Numbered from the stretch's first letter, positions 1 through 12,532 are shown. The stretch: 64,000 nt of DNA from Eunapius fragilis (GCA_963681505.1 OY811983.1:6192501-6256500); one strand, 5' to 3'. The notes: generated by a model not told the origin, from the letters alone. Translations and numbers: made by a program.

Positions 1-58
1 CAGCCACAGTTATAGGCAAGGACTAAATAAATGTATAAAATATCAATATTCATCTTAC

Positions 59-785
59 TTTGTCTTTTCATTTGCTTTATTTTGCTTTCAAGAGCGACAT
101 TAGATATCTCCAGACTTCTTTTTTCAGCTTCAAGCTTGGCCCGCTCATCTTCATACATGTGTTCCAGCTCTATTTTTTTCTATCCGGGGTGCGTGTATAT
201 AGATAATTTCCAGGCCCCAATGCGGAAGAGCCGTTTCAAAAGTACGGAACCAACAAGTTCTTTTTGAAGCCCCTATGTGCTAATTTTTATGCCCCAGCGT
301 GACATGCGACGCGTTTCGAATTCATGCATTGCCATCCAGTACTTTGATGCACGCGGAATGATACTGCATCATTCACCGTGACCTGCTTTCTAAGTTTCGT
401 TACCTTTTGCAATGCTTTCCACTTTTCCCTTTCGGTATTATAGGCACCTTCGAGTTCTCGATTTCGCTCGCTCATATTTTCCAACTCCACTCGACGTTTC
501 TCGCTCATTTCAAAAGATATTTTTATAACCTGCATGGCAGTTATTAACCAATAACAGCGCGCGCATGGTGGTCAGGCATGCCATGCACGCCATTGCAGCA
601 TGCGCTGCACGCATGCACACCCATTACTATACCTCCAGGAGATTACGGAGCTTGTTCCCAGGCACATGAAATTCAGCCGTGAGGGCGGAAAGCTCTCGTT
701 CCATGTTGCGTATGAGAGCATCATGATCAACATCCTGTGACTGCTCTTCAGCTTCTGACTCGTATAATAAGCTGTTTTCAGCCAT
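59..785 (-). CDS. 5' exons of a coiled-coil (JIP3/4-like) gene, partial, runs off left edge
   Basis: Three exons can be joined on the minus strand: 785-633 (ATG at 785, 51 codons, acidic start MAENSLLYESEAEE), 529-404 (42 codons) and 179-59 (121 bp, phase 1 at its end), each with GT-AG borders. The product is acidic and then strongly helical and charged (for example EHMYEDERAKLEAEKRSLE), a coiled coil. Exons 2 and 3 have exactly the lengths (126 and 121 bp) and phases of exons 2 and 3 of the gene at 26,134-34,705, and the proteins align (EREKWKALQK versus KEKEKWKLLHT), so the two are paralogues. The rest lies left of the window, so function is taken only from the paralogue: probably a JIP3/JIP4-type N-terminal coiled coil. 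No stop or frameshift is seen in these exons, so it may be a working gene. I am sure of the paralogy and less sure of the family. Confidence 0.65.
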
Positions 786-860
786 TCAGGGGTTGCTAGC
801 CCGTCCTGTGGCATTCCAGCAAGCAAACATGCATGCATGTAACTAGCTACATACATACGC

Positions 861-1300
861 GTGCAATCTATACCTTACAACATCCGGCTCAGTTATACAT
901 TAATAATATTGTATAATTATGATAACTATTCAATAGCACGCAGTTGCACGCTCAGTCATTCAGTTTCATTTTTTTTTTTTACTGCAGTTAAACACTCACT
1001 AGTCCCCAGGGGCGGATCCAGGAATTCAAGAAGGGGGAGGGGGGAGGGTGTGCCCCCTCTCGCGCAAAGCGCGGAAGCTTTATGAGATCCGCACTCGGTG
1101 GCACCAGTTTCATCGCTGGTAGCAATGGTTTCCAGTTCGCTTTGTTGCACGTATAAGTTAATTATTTCAGTTTTACCCACTCACGACGTGGAGGAATCTA
1201 CCGCATGCGCCTGGCTACGCTATTACTTTAGCATAACCATTCATTTTCGTAAGAACAAATTATTCATAACTTGTGCCCAAAAGGGCCCCCCCCCCCCCCC
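861..1300. other. Non-coding; MITE edge and poly-C before assembly gap
   Basis: No gene is visible. At about 1010 the sequence GGGGCGGATCCAGGA resembles the terminus of the hAT-like MITE at 1841, so another copy probably starts here and runs into the gap. The stretch ends in a poly-C run at 1286-1300. Confidence 0.4.
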
Positions 1301-1500
1301 NNNNNNNNNNNNNNNNNNNNNNNNNNNNNNNNNNNNNNNNNNNNNNNNNNNNNNNNNNNNNNNNNNNNNNNNNNNNNNNNNNNNNNNNNNNNNNNNNNNN
1401 NNNNNNNNNNNNNNNNNNNNNNNNNNNNNNNNNNNNNNNNNNNNNNNNNNNNNNNNNNNNNNNNNNNNNNNNNNNNNNNNNNNNNNNNNNNNNNNNNNNN
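1301..1500. other. Assembly gap (200 N)
   Basis: The 200 consecutive N directly follow a poly-C run. Long homopolymers recur in this window, so the gap is probably a failure to sequence or assemble poly-C/poly-G. Confidence 0.99.
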
Positions 1501-1840
1501 GTTTAGAGCTTCAAATTTGCCCCGGTCATGGAGCTTTGTACACCCTTTCACACAGCGTTATCTAATAACCATACGCAATATGAAGTCACGATGCACTGCT
1601 TTCTAATTAGAGTATACAATAAACGTTACGAGTTTTTTTTTCTTTCCATGATCATACCTTCTTGGAAACATCAAAAAACGTTATAGACATGCTTTTTCTA
1701 TGTACCATGAAACTTTCGGGACGATCTGACGATGCACAATTGCTCATTTTCAGCCCACCATTGAACGTGTGACATCTGTCGTATTACATGTCAGATTAAG
1801 ATAAAATTAGGTTGTCTTAATTTGTAACCAATCCTCTGTT

Positions 1841-2268
1841 CAGGGGCGGATACAGGATTTTGGAAAAAGGAAGGGGTGGGGTGTGTGTTCAGGTTAGAAC
1901 TCTGGGGTGGGGGGGGGGGGGGGGGGGGGGGGGGTCCATCGGGTCCTTTTTTGATGACATTTTCTCCATACCTAACTCTAAACACCTTGCATATTTCATT
2001 GATCTATTGGTGTTATAATATTGAAATTTCAGAATTTTTGAACATTGAGCAATATTTTATTTTTGCAATCACAGTTTTTGTAATCTTTCCGCATCGATCG
2101 TCATAATTGTCTTTTCGGTACGTTTCTCCCGTAGGATAAAGCTACAGAAAATATAAAAACAGTTTTGAAAACCATTTTTAAAATATGCTCTTTACATTGG
2201 TTTATGTAGTTGCTCATGAATCTAAGTTTGAATTTTTTTTGTCAAGTACCTACCTGAATCCGCCCCTG
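1841..2268. mobile_element. hAT-like MITE with internal poly-G
   Basis: The left end CAGGGGCGGATACAGG and the right end CCTGAATCCGCCCCTG are inverted copies. Termini starting CAGGGGCGG are typical of hAT-derived MITEs. No coding capacity is seen. A run of about 25 G lies at 1908-1934. I could not find a clean 8-bp target duplication. Similar edges occur near 1010, 43,490 and 48,470. Confidence 0.55.
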
Positions 2269-2527
2269 ACCCCAGCGGATGTGATGCGTGAACGTGCATG
2301 ATATAAGGTATACTTGAGTTGCGATGCACCGTAATATACTTCTATACAAAGAAGAGTATACAAAATTTTTTTTTTTCAAATAAGGATTGGCGTTGATGTA
2401 GATCCGTGTTTAACGTTTTTCTGTCGCATCCAATTAGATTATCCACTATACCGCGGTTATTTCAATATGTTCATAGATATATAATTATTGTTTGTACCAA
2501 GGACATTTATTTTAAGTGGATCCATCT

Positions 2528-3055
2528 CTTGCAGTCATAGCCCATGCTGTAACAATTTTTGTAGAACGGTGTGGCGTTGTTTTGTTAACCCCTATTCACC
2601 TGATGTCCCGTACGAAGGACAAATGTCTTGCGTAAGGGACAATTTTTGAAACCCTTTTTATAACTTTGTAAAGCAGGCAGTTCTCGAGTTACTCTCGCTG
2701 GCGGTGCGCCTTTTAATTTGTAAAGGTTAACGGAAAAGATTGGGAGGTAGGGCAAAGCATACACGCACAAGATGAAAAAACCCGGCAAGAGGTAACACTA
2801 TCTCAGGCAGCGGCATATCATGCTGTTTTACCTCCATGATCTGACATTGCTTAATTCTATCCATCATCCTGCTAGCTTCTGCTTCCGCCATTACAAAGTT
2901 TACTGAGATCCCGTATAAATAGGGCTTCAAAAATTGTCCCTTTACGCAAGACATTTGTCCTTCGTACGGGACATCAGGTGGGTTAAGTTGTTCTTATGAG
3001 TAATTTGGAAATCAAAGCCCACATATTCAAGACCCAAAAGTCATAACTAATTTTT
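2528..3055. repeat. Dispersed repeat, copy 1 (interrupted by TTAA MITE)
   Basis: Bases 2528-2588 and 2983-3055 match 48,074-48,235, sharing for example CCCACATATTCAAGA and AGTCATAACTAATTTTT. The MITE at 2589-2982 separates the halves. The nature of the host repeat is unknown. Confidence 0.65.
2589..2982. mobile_element. TTAA-flanked MITE (piggyBac-like), 394 bp
   Basis: TTAA lies at 2585-2588 and 2983-2986. Inside them are inverted ends of about 60 bp that share CACCTGATGTCCCGTACGAA; the right end begins CCC directly at the TTAA. Terminal CCC plus TTAA is the piggyBac signature. The left end carries a few extra bases (CCCCTATT). A related repeat at 48,074-48,235 lacks this insertion and has a single TTAA there, which supports the borders. 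No ORF of note. Confidence 0.75.
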
Positions 3056-3642
3056 TTTTCTTACATCATTATTATTAATCAATTGGACATACAAAATACA
3101 CAAAAACATGGCCAAAACTAAATAGCAATTATTATTAAGTATAACTAAACTACTAATAGCAAGTTAGGAGGGTGGAAGCTCATCATTATAAGCAAGGATA
3201 TGTAAGATATTATACTAATGCTCACACTCCAAGTCCTCTAAGCTAAAAGTGCTTGAGCAATGGACATGATCAAATATTAATGTAAGGTACTGTGCTATAC
3301 TGCGGTGGAAGATTACGAATGACTTCGTTCCTTGCATATGATGAGTACAGTTAACAAAATGTTGACAGCTACCTTGCCCAGCTAATGGAAGGCAACTCCA
3401 GCCTAACTCGGAACACTTGGTAGTTAATATTGTTACTATTTTGTTTGCGGCAGCGAACCTGACGCCTTAGGATAGGTAAGCAATTAATATTGCACAATTT
3501 CATATCACCTATGTCTTCTTATAAGTTTTACTAAATGATATATGTGCTTGATTATTGACTAATTCTTCCATCAAGAATCCCATACACTCTTATTACTGAA
3601 TTAATCTTTCACAGTCCGCAGATGATGTAATCTAACCATGTA

Positions 3643-3776
3643 TAGATGATTTCGGCGAATTATTAAAAGGGGGGGGGGGGGGGGGGGGGGGGGGAGCCTA
3701 CCATATAAGCACGTGTTGCCAACCAATTATGGTACAGCTAGCAAGCCCCCTTTTAATAATTCGCCGAAATCATCTA
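3643..3776. mobile_element. TA-flanked palindromic MITE (Tc1/mariner-like), 134 bp
   Basis: Perfect inverted ends of about 31 bp begin TAGATGATTTCGGCGAATTA and are flanked by TA on both sides (3641-3642, 3777-3778). A run of about 25 G follows the left arm. It is non-coding. TA duplication suggests mobilisation by a Tc1/mariner transposase. Confidence 0.7.
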
Positions 3777-3778
3777 TA

Positions 3779-6700
3779 ATTAGTACTTGTACCAACAATA
3801 ACGTACTACAATGTCGTATTCATGACTGATTAGCGTGCCAGTGGAATTTTAGAGCACGCAGGTCTCAATAACTAATAGATAGACGCATGTTGCAATACAT
3901 TTATTTATATTATGTCTTTATGATGCCCACTAATCGCACACTATGTGTGATTTGCCTCGAGCAATAGAGTGGTTCTTATTAACTGACTTATAGATAGGAG
4001 CAATCTTGCAAGAGTGTCACTTATTACTATATGCCTAGAGAGTATATCTCCTACATCGGCTATACCGCTTGCCCATGCACGCATAGGGACATACGAAGTG
4101 AAAGCTCGCGGTATGCAGTCACCGCAATCTTAATTACTACAGCTGTGTCACATCTAATGACATGTTACTACAAGCCGTTCACGAGGCGTGACGTCGCGGA
4201 TGAGTGTAGATGGCATCTACACTCCTCCGCAACGTCACGCCTCGTGAACTGCTGCCGTCAGCTGGTTCAATTGGCTCAGTAAAGAGAAATATATATGCTT
4301 CTAAAAAGTCACTATATCATAAAAGTCGTCAATATAAGGCATGCAAGGTGGTGCTTCGGTACAATCCTAGGATTGTCAGGCGTTACAAATCGTCGGTGAC
4401 AATAAAATACGTACGCGGACGATACCTCAGTCATGTAGTATGGGTTCCATGGCTCCCATATAAGTATTATAACGCTCGCGGCGGCTTACTGGTGTAATAG
4501 TTCTCCTAGTACCTCCAGATATACACGCCCAGCAAAGGTATTTGTCAGCTTGCTGAAATAGAGATTACCATATACGCAAAACTATCCAAAGTGCACGAGG
4601 AAATTTCGGACTGTCGCGTGATTTTAGTAATTGCAGAGATATAATATCTCTCTGGTAATTGGGAGATACCGACAAAGCTAGAAAAAAAACTGCGTTTATG
4701 TCAATCCTGCAGATCGAGTCATAGTTACTCCCACGCGAGATTGGTTGAATTTCTTCACTTCTGCACTGGGCAGATATCACATTTCTAGCTGTCGCAATGC
4801 TATATGTTTTAATTAAACTGACCTTTAAGTCGACCCGTTAGTCGCCTGCGTGCCGAATCCGATCCAGAGGACGCCGACCAAGCAGATGATCCTATATTTA
4901 AAAAAGAATAGGTGATATCATCCGAACGGTGACTCGGTGAGTGCTATAGACTCCATATTTTTAACACCTTTGTGCTACCTCATTCCTCTATTGAACACTA
5001 CGTTTTGGTACCTTATACATTTGCATTGTGCCGAAAATACAAAGGTTCCATACCGCTTGGGATATCAATTCTGGTGGAGCGCTGCATGTAAATGCGCGTG
5101 CATATTATTGATTAGCTCAGATAGTTAATTGAATTTCCTCTCATCCACTGAGCTGCGAAGATATACAGGTGCGCTAGTAAAGTGCTGATTTCCCGCTGCT
5201 TGAATCGCGCCTTATTCAAATCCGCTTTCAGTGAGTTCGAGATATTATCACACATATAACACTGTCTCAACAACATCCGGAAATTTCTGAGACCGGATTA
5301 TGAAAATTTTAGTGATACACACCAGAGACACATGTACACCTGAAGCACACATATGCGCCAGGGACACTTGTGCACACCTGAGCTGAGCTAGACATCTATG
5401 GCACGTAGCGCGATTGCGGTATAAAAGCCGCTGGACGGGCTGGCGTATAGATGAACTACCCTTAATTTGTTGTGGAAATAACTTTCAATGCGGTCGCTAA
5501 CGTTGTTGGTCCTCAAGGTTTGGGGCCGTAGCATCCAGTCCGGCCAGTCCGGCCATGACCGGACCAGCTCACGAGAACGTACAGTACGTGATAAAGTACC
5601 GTCCGGAGCCAGGTTAAAAGCATACGTATGTGATTGGTTGTACAGCAGGTGATGTGTGTATGTGGAGGTGGAGGTATATAACGTTATGTGAGCAGGAAGA
5701 AAATGAGTCTACTTTGTCAGTGCACGTGTCTGGAAACTTTACATATTACAATTGTTGTGTTCAGCAGGATGGTGTGTGTGGGTGGATTGTGTTCAGCCGG
5801 ACGGCTGCCAGATGGCTAGTGTTGTTATGGGTATGAAATACCACTGTGTGCACTGTAGTGGCCCTAAGGGGGCAGGTAACTTCTCAGGTTGAACATGAGG
5901 CCAATTGTTCCTTAATGATCACTACCACACAGGTGAAGCTGAAGACCCTCTACCCCGGAACTGCTGTTATATTTTTGTTGTTGTCCAAAGCAGCATGTAA
6001 GGAGGTTTTTTCCTCACACAGTGAGGTTATTTCCCCTGAGGTGGTGTGGGGCCCACTACCTCTGAATAAATTAGGTTCAAATCAACAATAGCTGTAGGTA
6101 GTTGGCCCCTGCTCTTGTCGTTTATGTGGTGACTATATGTTCTACGTTCGTGGATATACATTGGATGTAGTTTGTGTTGTCTGTATGTGCTGTTTGTGAG
6201 TGCTGTACACTGTTATATATATTCAGCCTAGTTGGCAGTCGTGCACAGGCGACGCGGCACCAAGATCTGTCAATATGCATGGCGTAAGGGTGGTGTACAT
6301 GTACGAGGAGGGAGGATGGATTCAACATCAGTCAAGCTTGTTTTTAATTTCTCTAAAGCAGCCACAATCACCAATGTGATTAACTCCTGCATGAAATGCA
6401 GCACACGTGTTTGAACTTCCATGTATGTAAAATAAATAAACTGCAAAACTGTGTAATGTTACTTGAATAAGTTATTTATCCCATGCATGCACGTTAGGAT
6501 TGCATCCTTGGAGGAATGGGAAAATGTTGGTATGGGATGCCACCTGCCGAGATACCTTTGAACCTTCATACCTTGCCAGAACAACCAGTGGGTCTAGTCT
6601 AGTGCTGCTTCAGCTGAAGACGAGAAAATATATCTAAATATGAGTACTTAGACCACAGTTATATGTTTTGCCCAGTTTACTCCTTTCTTAAAGAATCTTT

Positions 6701-8110
6701 GGTAGCAATTGTCAATTGTCATACAGAAGGGCAATGCTGCTTCATACATACCTAATATGGATTAGTATAATTTTTCTGTAAGCTCTTGTATCATAATATA
6801 ATCTTACAATAATAACTTTATCTAAAGCATCACAAGGGTCACATTAATTTAGTCTGTCATAAATGTAACATTTAGTGTTGTACTTGTGCTAACTCAATCT
6901 AAATACAGTTTAAGTTCTTAATGAATTGAAAACATATATTAATTTAAATATAAAACAAGTTCTCTAATACATAAAGCGGATGAAATATAATGATAATTGT
7001 AATGTGAATACTACAATGCCTATAGTTCAACAGAAATACAGCTCCACCCACTGGAAGACATCACTGGGGTTGCATGGAACAGACAGGTGTGCAAAGAGGA
7101 GGGGAAGGAGTGAGGGAGAGGGGGAATGGCTAGCCATTGAAATCCAAACCCCTGAGTTGTGTATTATAATGCCGGTAAGCTTAGTGCGATAATGTTGCCA
7201 TGATAATCACATGACCGTGTTTTATTTGTGCATCAAACAGAGTACAGAAATCAGAAAGGGTTGTACACCTGGTTCAACAAAAGCTGCATGAGAGATGTCT
7301 GGCCTAACACACTACCCAGTGGCAACAGCCCTCTCAATTCATCAGCACATACAACATCCAGGGAATGGACATGTTCGTACTGCTGGCAATGAAGGCAGAA
7401 TAACCTTACGAGTTGCACATGTAGTAGGGATTCAGGATCGAACTATTTTTTTTTCTCCAGCCCTTATTGTCGTCGCTGGAACGCTGTTATCCTTGTTCAC
7501 GAGTCAACCTTGCGTGTTTTTTTTTTTTTGGGGGGGGGGGGGGGTCTGTTTTAGACAGAGTCTTGCCAAAGATGGCGCGGCGCGTTCACACGTACTGCAC
7601 CCGGTAATGCAGTTGGATGCATTTCTAATGAACAAACAGAAGATAGAGACAAAGTTTTCATGCAGCTTCCAACAGGCATATAGCTGTACCTTACAGCTGC
7701 TCTCAACTTTGTTACAACGCACTGCTAGTGATAAGACGGCCTCCCCGTTGAAACCACTTGTTCTATTTATAGAACGCTTCCCGTGTCCCTCCGTAAAACG
7801 TGTAAATATATATATATAATACAAAAAATATATATTTCACCTGTGACACGAACTTTTTTTTACCGTAAGCATCAAAAAGGATAACTTGGTAAAATATAAA
7901 TGAGCATAATTATGGCGGTGTTCACCTCCCATAACCGTGATCATGATTTTTTTTTTTCCAAAACTAATTAATCCCAGGATATTTTTCGCCGTGTCTGGCT
8001 CGCATTGCGTAATTTTATAGCATGGGGTCTAATCAGTCCGCCATATTGTGCTCGTTTACTATATAGAAGTACATGTATGATCTTATGCTTGTATGTAGTT
8101 CAGAGCGTTA
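3779..8110. other. Intergenic DNA without recognisable genes
   Basis: The longest open frames here are under 180 codons and resemble nothing I know. I see a near-perfect hairpin at 4177-4249 and a poly-T/poly-G run near 7519-7545. A motif near 5255 (ACTGTCTCAACAACAT) recurs near 16,338, so some of this is probably old repeat. Confidence 0.5.
4177..4249. repeat. 73-bp near-perfect hairpin
   Basis: The arms GTTCACGAGGCGTGACGT and ACGTCACGCCTCGTGAAC pair, and the palindrome continues to an almost loop-free centre (GTAGATGGCATCTAC). It may be a tiny MITE or an arm-to-arm remnant. Confidence 0.6.
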
Positions 8111-8120
8111 TAGATTCTAG

Positions 8121-8181
8121 GTCGCGGGTAAATGTCAGTTTTCATAGATTGTGGTGAAAACTGACATTTACCCGTGACCTG
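8121..8181. repeat. Short stem-loop, about 24-bp stem and 12-nt loop
   Basis: GGGTAAATGTCAGTTTTC pairs with GAAAACTGACATTTACCC around a loop of about 12 bases; the outer GGTC pairs with GACC across one bulge. The size resembles a small RNA precursor, but a MITE relic is at least as likely. Confidence 0.5.
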
Positions 8182-8224
8182 GGAATTGGCGTAACTTACC
8201 AAAACCATCTAAAACCGAGCTTAA

Positions 8225-9272
8225 TGTCTATTGTCCTGAGTGGCCACCCGGGGGTACAATTGGACACCCGGGTGGACAGCAAAAAAAGTTTTTGCCGTTC
8301 GGTCGTGGAAGGGACCTAGTGGCATTTAACGGTACCGGCTTATAGAACAAGCCTTTCTAGGATCGGGCCGAGATAAGTAAGGCTTAAATCCTTTCGATAC
8401 CCGTAAAACGAGCCGTGCTAGCGGACCTATCCATTACGGTCCGTGCGGTACGTACATATCGTATACGAGCTACGTAAGGTAATGCGCCTATCATTGTTAC
8501 GTGAGACCCCCCCCCCCCCTGGGGCATTAGGAGGGATTTGACCTTTATTAAAGCAAACTGCCCCTGGTTGGGGGTTAATAACTGGTCAATTGTTTATACT
8601 ACGTGGTCTGATAAAAGGTCAAACGCGTGCCCGACTACGGTCAAATGTGTGGCCAGTTATGATATTCACGCGTCAAATCCCCACCTAATCCCGACTTCGC
8701 CCCAGGGGAGGGGGGTCTCACGTAACAATGATAGGTGCATAAGTTTTTTTTGCCAACGTTCATACAGATAGTAAAATAGCTGTTTCTCTGGACTAGTGTT
8801 TGTCAGCAAAAGGTGATAGAGAGCTTTCAGCTGTCTGTTTAGGCCTATGTTTAAAAGGTCATGTACGAGTATAGTCTATACGCGTACATGTTCTTTTAAA
8901 CATAGGCCTACCAGCAAACAGACAGCTGAAAGCTCTCAATCACCTTTTGTTGACAAACACTAATCCAGAGAAACAGCTATTTTACTATCTGTATGAACGT
9001 TGGCAAAAAAAAACTTACCTTACGTAGCTCGTATACGATATGTACGTACCGCACGGACCGTAATGGATAGGTCCGCTAGCACGGCTCGTTTTACGGGTAT
9101 CGAAAGGATTTAAGCCTTACTTCTCTCGGCCCGATCCTAAAAAGACTTGTTCTATAAGCCGGTACCGTTAAATGCCACTAGGTCCCTTCCATGACCGAAC
9201 AGCAAAAACTTTTTTTGCTGTCCACCCGGGTGTCCAATTGTACCCCCGGGTGGCCACTCAGGACAATAGACA
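8225..9272. mobile_element. TTAA-flanked foldback element, interrupted by a second MITE
   Basis: TTAA lies at 8221-8224 and 9273-9276. The ends start TGTCTATTGTCCTGAGTGG. With the insertion at 8483-8739 removed, the whole element is one long palindrome with arms of about 390 bp; the match resumes on the far side of the insertion (GTTTTTTTTGCCAACGTTCA). It does not code for protein. Confidence 0.75.
8483..8739. mobile_element. Harbinger-like MITE nested in the foldback element, 257 bp
   Basis: The ends TGCGCCTATCATTGTTACGT and its near-perfect inverse (TGCACCTATCATTG) are flanked by TAA at 8480-8482 and 8740-8742. A 3-bp TAA duplication fits PIF/Harbinger. A poly-C run lies just inside the left arm. 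It is non-coding. Confidence 0.65.
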
Positions 9273-9276
9273 TTAA

Positions 9277-9745
9277 GCCCGTGCAACATTTTCACGGTAA
9301 AGCCCATACAAGCCAATGCAACATTTCCACAGTAAACCGATCATAAGCCCATACAAGGTTATACAACATTTCAACAGTAAACCGAGCACACACAACATAC
9401 AACATTTCCAGTAAACCAAGCATAAGCCCATCATACAACATTTCCACAGTAAACCGAGCATAAGCCCATACAAGTTAATACAACATTTCAACAGCAAACT
9501 GAGCACACACAACATACAACATTTCCAGTAAACCAAGCATAAGCCCATCATACAACATTTCCACAGTAAACCGAGCATAAGCCCATACAAGTTAATACAA
9601 CATCATTTCAACAGTAAACCGAACACACACAACATGCAACATTTCCAGAGTAAACCAAGCATAAGCCCATACAATATTTTCACAGTAAACCGAGCATAAG
9701 CCCATCATACAACATTTCCACAGTAAACCGAGCACCAATTATGGA
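9277..9745. repeat. Tandem repeat with about 120-bp higher-order unit
   Basis: Units share the core ACAACATTTCCACAGTAAACC followed by GAGCATAAGCCCAT. Longer blocks of about 120 bp repeat with small changes between 9300 and 9740. The minus-strand open frame across it merely reflects the repeat. Confidence 0.8.
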
Positions 9746-10640
9746 GGACAACAAGTATAACCCCAGGCGTCATGAAAGATCTCTACAGAATGTTTTCGAG
9801 GACGTGGTGTAAGCGACCTCCCCGGGACTTTCTACATATGCATTTCCACTGTGGCCGGACCGGTTCTTTTATCGATGCTGCGGCAACTGATACAAGAGTC
9901 TACTGCGAGCGCATTAGTGACGTACTAAGGGCCTGGAGCCGAGAAATGGGACATAAAATCGCTAAGGGTTACCGTATACAATGAAATATATGTCATTTTC
10001 ATTAACATATCACAGTACATTCCACACCCCATGACAAACGCGTGCATGCAAGCCCATCGATTTAGCATTAAGGAATTTAAATGATGTCGTGGGCCTAACA
10101 GAGCGGTTACTCTGAAGTGGAATTTGAAAGTAGTAACTTGCCATATACCTGAACCTGCTGCCGCAGGTTCAATATAGGATTGTTTGAGGATTGAGGATTG
10201 ATGCATGAAATCATTTTCACTCGCGTCTGGAGGGACACTGAACTAAGAAACGGATCGCTTATGTTGCGATAGAACGAGAACTGAAAGGTCTACAGTTCTA
10301 CATTGGTTCCGTGTCATAAAACGGTGTGCAAATAAACTAATTCTTGTCTCGTGCCCAGTCTTATAAAATCTTGGTCGTCGTCGTCTTCTTCTTAGGTCAA
10401 GCTACGAACGGTTTTGGCAAAAGCACCAATCGCTTCGGAATTTACCCGCAGGGTGCCCCTTAAGGTAACATAGACGCATATCATGCACATCTAGCAAGTT
10501 CTTTATATAACGTTTTATAATTGATTTTTGTGATCAGATATGTATATAATGGTTAAAAAGACAAATGCACGTACAGGATAAGCAAGTATTTAACTAGTAA
10601 ACTATGTAACTATGTATGAGTCAACCAACTAAGTAGAGGT
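9746..10640. other. Non-coding interval
   Basis: A 70-codon frame at 9772-9984 on the plus strand resembles no known protein. I see nothing else I can support. Confidence 0.4.
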
Positions 10641-12525
10641 CTGAGACTTTAGCACGGGGACCTGCCCTTGCAAGAAATGCTCTGGCATTCGAGCGCACAA
10701 GGGAAAGGTTTAGTCTGGAATAAATGCTGTCCAGAGTGGTGGAAGTGGAGGAGTTAACCTGGACTGAAAGGCGGGAAGCAAGTTTCTTGAATGTGTTAGA
10801 GGCTAGTTGGCCCCAGGCCCCGAATGATTCAACAACAAGGGGTATGCAACTTCAGCCTAGTTCTTCACAGATCCCTGAATTTGCTTGTATCTTTCGCTGT
10901 TCTGTGGCAAAAGCTGCAGAGCCTGCTGTGTGTCCCGCTTCGGAAACTATGTCAGGTTTTAGCGGAGACGACACAGATAAGTCGAACGCAGCAGGTTTGC
11001 CATTGATGCCCCAGTTGTTGACTAGTATGTCTGCAGGTCTAGATTGTTTCTGGTCATGGCCAAGACCACTGCCAGCTTCCAGCTCTAATAGGGTTGTATA
11101 AGGCTCTCTTGAAGAGGTGATGCAAGGTGTCGCGAAGGTGGTTGTGACGCGCAATTACATCACTACCCCTCTTGCAGGTTAGGGCGTGGTGAGCCTCAAG
11201 GGCTTTGGTTGGGCAAAGGGCACACACAGAGCCAGGCTCACATAGCTGAATACCAAGCCACCATTTGATGGCAAATTGACATTCGGATGGTGTTAAATGC
11301 AAGCCTAAGGCTGGTGATGGGGTAACGCGCAACCAAGAGCTAGCATGTGGGGATGAGACGGAAAGAAGTCGGGCTCGGTCAGCCAGGGTGCTGCATTGCA
11401 AGAGAGATTGAAACTGTTTGTCTTCAAGATTCTGCGACAAAACATGTCGAATGGTGTGGATGGAGTCAAAGGTTGATGAAAGAGCTTCATCGGGAGAAAC
11501 AAGGGCATTATAAATATTGATGGCCTTGAGGAGGTATGGTGAATTGATGTGGTCAGGGAAGGAGGCACTAATAGAGCTGATGTATGCAGCCGAGCAATAG
11601 AGGAAAACAGATCGAAGGCCCAAACCGCCATGGGATAAGCTCAGCGTGGCTTGCTTCCAGGCTGGGCAGTTAGGTGACAAGTCAATAGCCGTGCACTCCA
11701 TGAAGCAAGCTCTGACATTATCATCAAATGTAGCGAGAGCGGATTGAATCAAATTTGGAGGTGTGGTGCGTGCAATGTGCGTGAGCTTGCAGAAGGCAGC
11801 ACACTGGCGAAGGAGAGTTAGGGCAATCTGGGGATCCTCTAATTTCTGCAGTTGCTGGTGCAAGATATTGGAAGCCCTGATGGCTGATGATGCGAAGTCT
11901 TCATAAAAGCTTTTATCTCCAATTGGTGACCCAAGAATGACAAAATTGGGAACGTTGGAGCGTGTAGTGATAGCATCATGAAATTCAGGTAGGGGGGTTT
12001 TGCAAAACAGTTCACATTTGCTCAAGTTAGGAAATAGGCCAAGGGGGGGGGGCCTTGATTATTCAAGATAGATAGGGCCTGATCGATGCTAGTCTTGGAC
12101 CCAGCCCGCCAGAGCACCATCGTCCAAGTACCATTTGTTGAACAATAGGGATTCACAAGTATTCTCGATTTCAATGATGACAGGGTGAATAACGAGAGAA
12201 AACAGAAGGGAGCCAAGTGGATCACCTTGCTGCACACCTGAGGTAGATGACAGACTGCCCAGTGGATGCCAAAGATTGGTGGGATGGCTGTAGCACCATG
12301 ACACCCAGGGAAGGAGCTCAGGGAAATGGGAATGGCATTGATCGAGTACAGCTTGTCTAGAAACATTGTTAAAGGCATTGCGGAGATCTACCTTTAATTT
12401 AGGACCACAAAGTCGTCATCTTCCCAATGACGGTCAATACATGCTTGTAATGAGTGGACCATGGTTTCAGCTCCACCTGGGCAAGCTACTCCGAGTTGGT
12501 GTGGGCTGAAGTAATCAGCAGCCTT
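10640..12525 (-). mobile_element. LINE copy 1 (reverse transcriptase and restriction-like endonuclease), broken
   Basis: Read on the minus strand there is a reverse transcriptase piece (VDLRNAFNNVSRQAV, then SGVQQGDPLGSLLFSL, then the catalytic WYLDDGALAG near 12,120), a thumb region and a C-terminal region with CALC and HHALTCKRG (a CCHC-type finger). It ends in a restriction-like endonuclease with RPADILV and AAFDL near 11,000 and a conserved tail (ARAFLARAG near 10,660). The fit is to the LINE clades with a C-terminal restriction-like endonuclease (R2, NeSL and relatives). Frameshifts near 11,055 and 12,020-12,100 break the frame and the N-terminal part is missing, apparently cut by copy 2. 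Confidence 0.75.
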
Positions 12526-12532
12526 GATTTTT

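Noticed and set aside
5846-6091. 81-codon plus-strand frame
   Set aside because: No similarity to known proteins and no codon-pattern support; treated as chance.
7295-7819. 174-codon plus-strand frame
   Set aside because: It passes through a poly-T/poly-G run and shows no known motif or splice context.
9273-9590. Minus-strand 105-codon frame
   Set aside because: It is a by-product of the tandem repeat (repeated GLLWKCC) and lacks any protein-like variety.
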